Shown: positions 14,973 through 20,265 of the stretch, in pieces | Position numbering within the stretch: the first letter of the stretch is position 1 | Layout: the number at the start of each line of letters is the position of its first letter | Source: a virus | Virus record (IMG/VR): IMGVR_UViG_3300029915_000163 | Span: 1-20,494 of that record | Direction: 5' to 3' (one strand) | DNA: 20,494 bases | Notes under the pieces: model-generated | What the model was told of the DNA's origin: nothing | Seen by the model: the letters and a program-made list of their open reading frames with translations, nothing else | The model's database searches: none | Program-made: the position numbers and the translations under genes

Positions 14973-15227
14973 GCCTCCCAAGAGCGTTGACTTCTGAACT
15001 GATCCTGAAGGAGTAGGATTTGCCGCACCTGTCAAAAGAGTAGAAGCATAAGTCAAACCCAGAGGGTCGCCATGCAAGGCTTGCTGATTAACGGCTGTAG
15101 CCGCCGCCGCATCAGCCGAAGGCACCGGAGGCGGAGGAGTGGGGGCAGGAGTGCTACCCCCAAACAAACCGCTCTTTTGATGCTGCTCTTGTTCGTAAGA
15201 CTGAAAATTATTTTGCTCTTGGTTCAT
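14970..15227 (-). CDS. Small Pro/Ala-rich late protein between GNAT-like and portal genes
   Basis: The 85-aa product has a Gln/Glu-rich start (MNQEQNNFQSYEQEQHQKSGLFGG), then a Pro/Ala-rich linker with TPAPTPPPPVPSADAAAATAV, then LTYASTLLTGAANPTPSGSVQKSTLLGG. Short disordered proteins ending in a T/S-K-T/S-LLG motif are common in this place in podoviruses; no function is established. The start overlaps the end of the upstream gene by 20 bp, so translation is probably coupled. The stop lies in palindrome 14960-14972. Confidence 0.7.
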   Translation of the reverse strand: MNQEQNNFQSYEQEQHQKSGLFGGSTPAPTPPPPVPSADAAAATAVNQQALHGDPLGLTYASTLLTGAANPTPSGSVQKSTLLGG

Positions 15228-15651
15228 AGTATCTCAGTATTTTTTTCGTATGGTATATATGTACTCTATCACCCTCCCGTTGGAAGGCAAGATAATCTTT
15301 CCAGCCTAACCGCTTGGCATAAATCTCTGTCATGGCAGGAACCATAGAGCAGGGGTTTATGATGAGGTCAACAAAGAAGCAATCACCTTCAAGGTAGTAG
15401 TAGTAGGCAGGAATATATCCAAGCTGGATAAAGTCACTAGCAACAGGTCTTCCCATAATAAGAGATGTAATCTTACAGTCTTTTGTGCTGTAGCCAATAA
15501 CACAAAGGTTACTCTTGATAAACCAGCTTACCCAAGGCTCTAGCCGCCGAATATTCCAATCTTTGCAGACAGCATACTTATCTTTGATAAGCCGACAAAT
15601 ATCATCTTTGTCACTTTCCTTGGCTAAAGTAACTTTAGTGTGCAAATTCAT
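15208..15651 (-). CDS. GNAT-fold-like small phage protein next to terminase
   Basis: The 147-aa product (MNLHTKVTLAKESDKDDICRLIKDKYAV) has a C-terminal CFFVDLIINPCSMVPAMTEIYAKRLGWKDYLAFQREGDRVHIYHTKKIL. This resembles the beta4-alpha3-beta5 portion of GNAT acyltransferases as seen in podovirus genes between terminase and portal. No acetyl-CoA loop is clear, so activity is uncertain. It shares the ending EGD-(R/K)-VH with the Gp13-like protein at 6720-7124, and the two may be distant homologues. ATG 15651 overlaps the terminase stop by 17 bp, and the palindrome in the overlap is translated here as Thr-Lys-Val-Thr-Leu-Ala. Confidence 0.7.
   Translation of the reverse strand: MNLHTKVTLAKESDKDDICRLIKDKYAVCKDWNIRRLEPWVSWFIKSNLCVIGYSTKDCKITSLIMGRPVASDFIQLGYIPAYYYYLEGDCFFVDLIINPCSMVPAMTEIYAKRLGWKDYLAFQREGDRVHIYHTKKILRYYEPRAK
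15625..15637. promoter_or_regulatory. Palindrome copy 13, TAAAG-TAA-CTTTA, overlapping genes
   Basis: It holds the large-terminase stop and is simultaneously translated near the start of the overlapping GNAT-like gene. Confidence 0.8.
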
Positions 15652-17170
15652 TGTAGTTTGTGATACTCCTATTCATTTCGCCCATCTTCTTTTTACGGAA
15701 AAGTGTTACTTCATTAAATCCCATTGCCCCACAACGCAAGGCGTCTGCTTTGTGACTTGCCCAATCATGCACCGGATTTTCCTTAAAGACTTGATGCTTT
15801 TCGTCAAATTCTTTTCGGTATGAGCGTATCCCATCAATAAGTTTTTCACAACGTCCTTTGTCAATCCAGCAACGCATGAGAAACGAGCGTGTCGTTTCGA
15901 TACCGTCCTCAATCGAATGTTTAGGAACAAGCCGAAACTTAATTCCAAGCTTGCGTGCCTGCTCTAGCTTGTTCTTACCATCCCCTCCCATGTACTCCCT
16001 CTGAGCCAAGTCATGCGGGCCGTAGTGCGTTTCGTAACAATAGCCAAGCTCCCTTGCTTTCTTGTCCATGATCGCAACGTAATGCGGAAAGCCTTCACCC
16101 TGATTGCTGTAATGATCTATCAAGTGAACTTCCTTGGCCACCGCTTGAAAGAAAATAATATCGGTGGAGTCATGGCCAATGTCCCACATGGTATAAACCA
16201 AACCATGATTATCAAAAGGAACATTAGTAATTCGAATCGTGCCTTCAATGGGCAAGCCGTCATCCCCGATTGAACCTTTTTCCATCTTGTCAATAATTGC
16301 ACCGTAGTACGAACCGGGCATAGGGGCATCAGCACTTCCGTAGTATTCCGACTGTACCGTTTCTTCCGGCATCCCGTCATCCCTGTCCTCTTGAATTTGT
16401 TCTTGGCTGACAACAGGACGAGGAACAAAAACCTTTTGTTTTGTCTCTTCATCAACTTCCGTTGTCTCAACCAGCTTATAAGTGTCTTCCACAGTAAGAA
16501 GCTGCACAAACCATTTCGGATTGGTCTTGTGCTTCTGCATCATCTTGTAAGCATGGTTTCTTCCGCGCATGGTAAAGATGAAAATTGCCCAACCCCCGTT
16601 TGCGTTAAGCATGGGCTTGTGCAGATGCCATGCCCTCTCTGGGCAAATGCTCCACTCAGAATAGACAATGCCAAAGGGATTAGGGCCAACGGTTGAGTCC
16701 GGGTCATCAAGTCCAATAATCTGATATGTCCCACCTGTCTCCCGCATTTCATGGGTCAGGGGGTCGCGGGTGGCTTTGAATTTAATTTGCATTAAATCCT
16801 GCCGTACACTCTCAACCAAAGACTCCTTTGCTCCCGGCTTCTTAAAACCGGGAAAATGGTCTAGGAAGGGTCTGCCGTCATCCGTTACACCATCCCAAAT
16901 TGTCTTTCGTCCCTGTAACTGCGTAGGGAAGCAATGCCAGTAAAGTCCGGGCCTCTCCATATTGGAAACGCCAATCTCATTAATGCTAAACAAATCCTTG
17001 CCTGCCCTTCGATGCCAGCAAAGACATTCCCTTAAAATATGATTACGCCTAGCCTGCCATGCGTCATCCTGATAAAGTCTCGGCTCCCACCGATACGGAA
17101 TCTGGATTAGTGTGCTGTTGTTGTCGGAAGCTAAATCCTCTAGCTGCTCTATATGGTTGGTTTCAGGCAT
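15635..17170 (-). CDS. terL: Terminase large subunit (packaging ATPase/nuclease)
   Basis: The 511-aa product has a Walker A-like CWHRRAGKD at residues 51-59. A Walker B-like hydrophobic strand GIVYSEW lies near residue 190. The RNase H-like nuclease domain starts at VYTMWDIGHDSTD (Asp about 330), followed by YGPHDL (Asp about 387) and DWASHKADALR (Asp about 476). These acidic residues are those expected to bind metal. The length is normal for the family. It cuts concatemeric DNA and drives it through the portal. The ATG is 5 nt past palindrome 17176-17188 without an SD, and the stop is the outer TAA of palindrome 15625-15637. Unlike T7, where terminase is late and downstream, it is near the head of the operon here. 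Confidence 0.94.
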   Translation of the reverse strand: MPETNHIEQLEDLASDNNSTLIQIPYRWEPRLYQDDAWQARRNHILRECLCWHRRAGKDLFSINEIGVSNMERPGLYWHCFPTQLQGRKTIWDGVTDDGRPFLDHFPGFKKPGAKESLVESVRQDLMQIKFKATRDPLTHEMRETGGTYQIIGLDDPDSTVGPNPFGIVYSEWSICPERAWHLHKPMLNANGGWAIFIFTMRGRNHAYKMMQKHKTNPKWFVQLLTVEDTYKLVETTEVDEETKQKVFVPRPVVSQEQIQEDRDDGMPEETVQSEYYGSADAPMPGSYYGAIIDKMEKGSIGDDGLPIEGTIRITNVPFDNHGLVYTMWDIGHDSTDIIFFQAVAKEVHLIDHYSNQGEGFPHYVAIMDKKARELGYCYETHYGPHDLAQREYMGGDGKNKLEQARKLGIKFRLVPKHSIEDGIETTRSFLMRCWIDKGRCEKLIDGIRSYRKEFDEKHQVFKENPVHDWASHKADALRCGAMGFNEVTLFRKKKMGEMNRSITNYNEFAH

Positions 17171-17175
17171 GATCT

Positions 17176-17188
17176 TAAAGTTACTTTA
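17176..17188. promoter_or_regulatory. Palindrome copy 14, TAAAG-TTA-CTTTA, gene junction
   Basis: It contains the stop of the candidate small terminase; the large-terminase ATG is 5 nt beyond. Confidence 0.8.
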
Positions 17189-17815
17189 ATCGTCAAGTGC
17201 ATTGACTTCTACAGCCGTAGCTTTTTCCATGATGGTGAGGGTGTTGTCCACTGTCTGCCCGAACAAGGCTTTGAGTTTTGCCGGTGTACCCGCATCTGTC
17301 CTAATGACTTTTTGTTGTGGTGCGGTATGGATAACTTGCACAGTCATTCCATGCTGAATTTCTGCCGTTACCTCAATGGACTTGAGTTCCGGCGTTTCAA
17401 ACTTGGATAACTGCATGCAAAGGCTTGCGTAGAATTTCTTGTCTGGTTGGGGCAAGGCATCTATAAGCTCAGGAGCAAGGTTCATGTCCACCGCACGATT
17501 GTAGGCTTCCAGCTTTGCTCTCTCGACTTTGGCTAGGAGTACCAAGTCAGTCGTAGGGGAGAAATTATATTGCTTGAAGACGGCACTAATCCGGTCAGAA
17601 GTTGTGAGTTTCTTTTTCTTGTTGGGAGAATCCCCAAGCATTGCCGTGTTATCATAAGTAACACCGAGCTTTTGCTCTAAGGTTCTAGGGTCTTGGGGAT
17701 TTACGCCGATCAGGGACAGGGCTTGGGAGCGTTGCTCCGAGGATACTGGTGGCGCAAGTAAATCCTCTTTGGTAACTTCTACCGGCTCTTTGTATTTTGC
17801 TTTTGGAGAAGGCAT
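17186..17815 (-). CDS. Candidate terminase small subunit
   Basis: I take ATG 17815 (209 aa, MPSPKAKYKEPVEVTKEDLL); an in-frame TTG two codons upstream (17821) is possible. The product is charged, with helical stretches (DRISAVFKQYNFSPTTDLVLLAKVERAKLEAYNRAVDM). A C-terminal beta-like part follows (KSIEVTAEIQHGMTVQVIHT), then a short helix (AKLKALFGQTVDNTLTIMEKA). There is no classical helix-turn-helix I can identify. The call rests on position immediately upstream of the large terminase and on size. It is the first gene of the late block, downstream of promoter-like sequences at 17924-17952 and 18094-18122. No SD precedes the ATG; the leader is A/T-rich. Confidence 0.55.
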   Translation of the reverse strand: MPSPKAKYKEPVEVTKEDLLAPPVSSEQRSQALSLIGVNPQDPRTLEQKLGVTYDNTAMLGDSPNKKKKLTTSDRISAVFKQYNFSPTTDLVLLAKVERAKLEAYNRAVDMNLAPELIDALPQPDKKFYASLCMQLSKFETPELKSIEVTAEIQHGMTVQVIHTAPQQKVIRTDAGTPAKLKALFGQTVDNTLTIMEKATAVEVNALDD

Positions 17816-17923
17816 ATTCAATAATTTAAAGCATGTTACAGGACACAGTTATTGTTGTTTGAGCATAATGACTTGAGCAATGGGTTGCAAGGCTCCTGCT
17901 TTTCTCATGCCTTACCGGGGCTG

Positions 17924-17952
17924 AGTGTAAAGTAGCTTTAAGCTTGGGTCAA
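17924..17952 (-). promoter_or_regulatory. Promoter-like element with palindrome in its spacer
   Basis: On the minus strand TTGACC, a 17-bp spacer and TACACT give a plausible sigma70-type promoter for the late block. The palindrome at 17928-17940 fills the spacer and touches the -10 box. A protein bound there would block RNA polymerase. The predicted start is about 100 nt before the first late gene. Confidence 0.5.
17928..17940. promoter_or_regulatory. Palindrome copy 15, TAAAG-TAG-CTTTA, promoter spacer
   Basis: It is non-coding and lies between the -35 and -10 boxes of the putative late promoter. Confidence 0.8.
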
Positions 17953-18093
17953 GGAGAAAACGTAGATTATCTTTTGTTATGACGTATGCTTTGAAAATCT
18001 AAAAATTGTATGGGTGAGTCCCGAATCAACTTTTGAGCGCGACAATTCCCCCTATGGCACCCTCCTAAGTCCTTCTGGCTCAACGACATCCAC

Positions 18094-18122
18094 AGTGTAA
18101 AGACATTGTAAGCTTGGTTTAA
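18094..18122 (-). promoter_or_regulatory. Second, related promoter-like element with decayed palindrome
   Basis: TTAAAC-17-TACACT on the minus strand matches the element at 17924-17952 at 22 of 29 positions, including CAAGCTTA in the spacer and the TACACT box. The palindrome position is degenerate (TAAAG-ACA-TTGTA on plus), so a factor binding the intact site would probably not bind here. Confidence 0.4.
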
Positions 18123-18244
18123 TATAACTTAGATTGTGCGAAACGATCAATAGAAGTGGTTGACTATCAATGAGTTATGAGTGTGCTCTGATGTTGGTTG
18201 ATACTGCCAGTGGCTAGGGTAAAAGGCTTGGGGATGTAGATGAC

Positions 18245-18301
18245 AGCGGAAAATAAGTCCCTTTACTACATCGTTAAAGTAAAGGAGAAAATTATTCCGC
18301 T
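18245..18301. repeat. Imperfect 57-nt hairpin
   Basis: The outer arms AGCGGAA (18245-18251) and TTCCGCT (18295-18301) pair over 7 bp. Inner arms CCTTTACT (18260-18267) and AGTAAAGG (18278-18285) pair over 8 bp with a 10-nt loop. On the plus strand it is followed by TTTTGAG. The inner arms contain AGTAAA half-sites like those of the dispersed palindrome. It could be a terminator, an origin stem or an operator. Confidence 0.5.
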
Positions 18302-18355
18302 TTTGAGCAGGGATGAGGCACTTAGCTCTTACCCTCAACTTGTATTATTTAACGA

Positions 18356-18425
18356 CGTAACAACCTGTTGTCAAGTGGTCAGTAAAGTAAGTATATAAGC
18401 AGCTAAAATATAGAGATAGGCACCT
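18356..18425 (+). repeat. Left arm of 70-bp inverted repeat carrying a rightward promoter-like signal
   Basis: The arm matches the reverse complement of 18476-18545 at 54 of 70 positions with no gap. It carries TTGTCA (18368-18373), an 18-bp spacer and TATATA (18392-18397), reading rightward through the partner arm toward the gene at 18564. The spacer contains TAAAGTAA, a half-site of the dispersed palindrome. Confidence 0.75.
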
Positions 18426-18490
18426 AATACACGTTAAGATCAATATGTATTTACATAACTGCCTTATAGTCTTTCAGGTACCTATCTCTA
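18411..18490. promoter_or_regulatory. Bidirectional leader hairpin between facing promoters
   Basis: Positions 18411-18425 pair with 18476-18490 over 15 positions with one mismatch (TAGAGATAGG-C-ACCT with AGGT-A-CCTATCTCTA), around a 50-nt loop. Transcripts started in either direction would contain it, followed by AAATTTTGAT on plus or TATTTTAGC on minus. It may attenuate both; this is inference. Confidence 0.45.
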
Positions 18491-18545
18491 AATTTTGATG
18501 AGTTATATATATACTTTGCTAACCACTTGACAATCTGTTATTACG
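18476..18545 (-). repeat. Right arm of 70-bp inverted repeat carrying a leftward promoter-like signal
   Basis: On the minus strand TTGTCA (18533-18528), an 18-bp spacer and TATATA (18509-18504) point leftward toward the late block. Spacing and boxes are identical to the left arm. The conserved parts are the -35 region with following AAGTGGT, the TATATA area and the 10-bp TAGAGATAGG; the outer -40 region differs more. Confidence 0.75.
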
Positions 18546-18563
18546 AGAGCATACTACTTGTCT

Positions 18564-19499
18564 ATGAGATCAAGTAACTTTACAGACAAAGACTGGCTTA
18601 GCTGCCTCTCCCTGACCAACAAGCTGCCAGCCGCAACCAAGCCAAGACAAAGACACAAGCCGCAAGTCCCATATCCTGACACTTGCGTCACAAGCGCACA
18701 ACGACGACGCTTTACGGCCATCCAGCTAATTAACAAGCGCACTGTAGAATTGAATCAACAAGTCTTGGCCAAGCTGTCACAATTCCGTAAGTTTGGCACG
18801 AATGACCTAAATGCCAAAAGCCAAGATGCCATACAAACGCCAAGACATTTAAGGGAAGAGATTACAGCGTTAAGACGCAAAATTTATCGGGAAAAGTATC
18901 GCTTAGCAACCTATCAAGAAAATAGAAGCCTGAGCACTAAATTACACTATAGACCTGCAACCCTGTTCTTCCAATCTGACGACAACGCTTTCATCTGGCT
19001 TAAAGGATTACTTTCTAATCTCTACATGAAGAGAAGACGCTTTGTAGATAAGGACACACTAGCCATGTCTGGTAATGACCAAGACTCTAACGCATGGTCA
19101 CGCCTAAGACGATTGGCTAAGTGGACTCCAAACGCTTTCAAGGTACATCAAGACGATGGTCGCTGGCTCATCCTATTCATGCGGTCATGTCTCAAGAGAC
19201 TAGAGCGGGAACATGCCCAAAATAGCTACTTACCGCAAGAGAAGAAATTCAAGCCGGAAGGTCAGACATTTTGGGAACACTGGAGCTATGAAGAACTAGA
19301 GGCAATGTCAACCATGCGCGCCATTCAACGCCTAGCAGATAACCCTTGGATTCAATTACGAGAGGATGAGCGGGATTACCTCTGTAAACTTACTTTAAGC
19401 CTGAAAACGCATTTTCAGGGCATGTTTGTCGTAACAAAATCATTACAAATTTGTAATGTTCCACAAGTCGTTGCAGGACAAGCAAATAAAAATGAATAA
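18564..19499 (+). CDS. Basic protein of unknown function (rightward)
   Basis: I take ATG 18564 (311 aa, MRSSNFTDKDWLSCL); a TTG two codons earlier is also in frame. There is no good SD. The product is strongly basic, with Arg/Lys-rich helices (SAQRRRFTAIQLINKRTVEL, REEITALRRKIYREKYRLATYQ, MRSCLKRLEREHAQNS) and several Trp (FWEHWSYEE). A nucleic-acid-binding role is possible but no family is recognised. It is the first gene reading away from the divergent region, so it would be an early or regulatory gene. Near-copies of the palindrome occur at codons 3-7 (18570-18582, one mismatch) and at 19385-19397 (one mismatch). Its last 35 codons contain a perfect hairpin and an 18-bp palindrome. Confidence 0.7.
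   Translation: MRSSNFTDKDWLSCLSLTNKLPAATKPRQRHKPQVPYPDTCVTSAQRRRFTAIQLINKRTVELNQQVLAKLSQFRKFGTNDLNAKSQDAIQTPRHLREEITALRRKIYREKYRLATYQENRSLSTKLHYRPATLFFQSDDNAFIWLKGLLSNLYMKRRRFVDKDTLAMSGNDQDSNAWSRLRRLAKWTPNAFKVHQDDGRWLILFMRSCLKRLEREHAQNSYLPQEKKFKPEGQTFWEHWSYEELEAMSTMRAIQRLADNPWIQLREDERDYLCKLTLSLKTHFQGMFVVTKSLQICNVPQVVAGQANKNE
19400..19419. repeat. Perfect hairpin inside the 3' end of the basic-protein gene
   Basis: CCTGAAAA and TTTTCAGG form an 8-bp stem with loop CGCA, starting 3 bp after a one-mismatch palindrome copy. It has no U-run after it and is translated, so a terminator role is unlikely. Confidence 0.6.
19441..19458. repeat. Perfect 18-bp palindrome, operator-like
   Basis: CATTACAAATTTGTAATG is a perfect self-complementary 18-mer inside the last codons of the basic-protein gene. 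Its symmetry is of the size typical for a dimeric repressor site. It is unrelated in sequence to the TAAAG/CTTTA palindrome. Confidence 0.6.
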
Positions 19500-19788
19500 A
19501 TTTCCATGTTTTTCATGCCAAGCCATGCCAACATTAAATCCCTGTCCTTCGCGTCTTGCCTCTCAATTAGTGTAACCTCATGTCAGAATCTTTACACTTT
19601 ATGTCAAGTCCAATACACCGATTACACTGTGCTTAAAGTAGCTTTACCAATTTATGAGAGGTAACAACAAAAGATATAACATTGGCATGGCGATTGCCTT
19701 ATAGTTGGCACTGAGTAAATCGCGGCGAATGCCATAGGGAGCCGTTTAACCTTGGAATTAATTGCAGTACTACTACTACTAAAATAAA
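19500..19788. other. Leader region of the pentapeptide-repeat gene
   Basis: This 289-bp non-coding stretch contains a weak promoter-like ATGTCA-16-TACACT (19601-19628) followed by a palindrome at the expected start point (19634-19646), and an imperfect fold at 19683-19734 (TGGCAT...ATGCCA with inner GATT/AATC pairing). A short (TAC)n run with A-rich sequence directly precedes the ATG. No tRNA is found. Confidence 0.5.
19634..19646. promoter_or_regulatory. Palindrome copy 16, TAAAG-TAG-CTTTA, rightward arm
   Basis: It is non-coding, 142 bp upstream of the pentapeptide-repeat gene and just after a weak -10-like TACACT. It shows the element also serves plus-strand genes. Confidence 0.8.
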
Positions 19789-20169
19789 ATGAAAATAAAG
19801 TTCAAAGACGGTACGGAAAAAGAAATTGAGATTCTTAGCTGGGCCGATCTTCGCTGGGCCGATCTTCGCGAGGCCAATCTTAGCGAGGCCAATCTTCGCT
19901 GGGCCGATCTTAGCGAGGCCGATCTTCGCGGGGCCGATCTTAGCGGGGCCAATCTTCACGGGGCCGATCTTAGCTGGGCCGATCTTCGCGAGGCCAATCT
20001 TAGCGAGGCCAATCTTAGCGAGGCCAATCTTCGCTGGGCCAATCTTCGCGAGGCCAATCTTAGCGAGGCCAATCTTCGCGGGGCCGATCTTAGCGGGGCC
20101 GATTTTCGCGAGGCCGATCTTCGCGAGGCTAGAATAACCATTGGCAATGTAGAAAGGATTTTAACTTAA
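19789..20169 (+). CDS. Pentapeptide-repeat protein
   Basis: The 126-aa product has a short charged N-terminus ([17 protein letters not shown]), then 19 successive five-residue units of the form A-(D/N)-L-x-x preceded by W, E or G (residues 18-112), ending [15 protein letters not shown]. Such repeats build a right-handed beta-helix; some members mimic DNA and inhibit gyrase, others have unknown roles. Only a single Phe replaces the central Leu (GADFR). At the DNA level the units are 15-bp repeats that keep other frames open, but only this frame has the canonical pattern. The ATG has an A-rich, SD-less leader. A GyrA-binding role would be speculation; the protein is shorter than Qnr-type proteins of about 200 aa. 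Confidence 0.9.
   Translation: MKIKFKDGTEKEIEILSWADLRWADLREANLSEANLRWADLSEADLRGADLSGANLHGADLSWADLREANLSEANLSEANLRWANLREANLSEANLRGADLSGADFREADLREARITIGNVERILT
19840..20124 (+). repeat. 15-bp tandem repeats encoding the pentapeptide array
   Basis: Nineteen 15-bp units alternate between versions such as GCCGATCTTCGCGAG and GCCAATCTTAGCGAG. The near identity indicates recent expansion, and the unit number is likely to differ between related phages. Confidence 0.9.
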
Positions 20170-20176
20170 ACCTACT

Positions 20177-20223
20177 TTAGACACCCTGCCCGCTTGCATA
20201 GAAGCTAGTGGGCAGTAGTCTAA
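20177..20223 (+). terminator. Long hairpin after the pentapeptide-repeat gene
   Basis: TTAGAC (20177-20182) pairs with GTCTAA (20218-20223), and CTGCCC (20186-20191) with GGGCAG (20210-20215), with further GCTT/AAGC pairing inside. It starts 8 bp past the stop. There is no U-run, so it is a processing or stability element or a weak terminator. Confidence 0.5.
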
Positions 20224-20265
20224 GGCAATCACGCCATAGAATAACAAGAAAGCGAGTAATGTAAT

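Larger units (their letters stand above)
17816..18563. other. Divergent regulatory region
   Basis: This non-coding stretch separates leftward late genes from rightward genes. From left to right it holds a mini-ORF of 19 codons (17849-17908, minus, with GGTAAGG just before ATG), a promoter-like element with an embedded palindrome, a degenerate second copy of that element, an imperfect hairpin at 18245-18301, and the 70-bp inverted-repeat pair at 18356-18545. No tRNA fold is found. It would suit a control region or replication origin. Confidence 0.65.

Noticed and set aside
18010-18062. tRNA-like fragment (GGGTG...CACCC with a TTCGGGA-like loop on the minus strand)
   Set aside because: Only about 50 nt long, with mismatches in the acceptor stem and no anticodon arm.
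17967-18089. 40-codon minus-strand ORF (MSLSQKDLGG...)
   Set aside because: Its ATG coincides with the predicted start of the promoter at 18094-18122, it has no SD, and its composition is not distinctive.
18425-18445. TAATACACG, resembling the start of a T7 RNA polymerase promoter
   Set aside because: Only the first bases match, and no repeated T7-type promoter consensus was found before late genes.
18356-18545. Invertible (phase-variable) promoter segment
   Set aside because: The long inverted repeats are only 77% identical and no recombinase gene is visible; inverting the centre would not change promoter direction because the promoters lie in the arms.
19826-20147. Other open frames on both strands across the pentapeptide array
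   Set aside because: The 15-bp period keeps several frames open; only the frame at 19789-20169 gives A-(D/N)-L-x-x repeats.
20167-20179. TAAACCTACTTTA starting at the pentapeptide gene stop
   Set aside because: Two arm or centre differences from the palindrome; not counted, though its position at a stop codon is suggestive.
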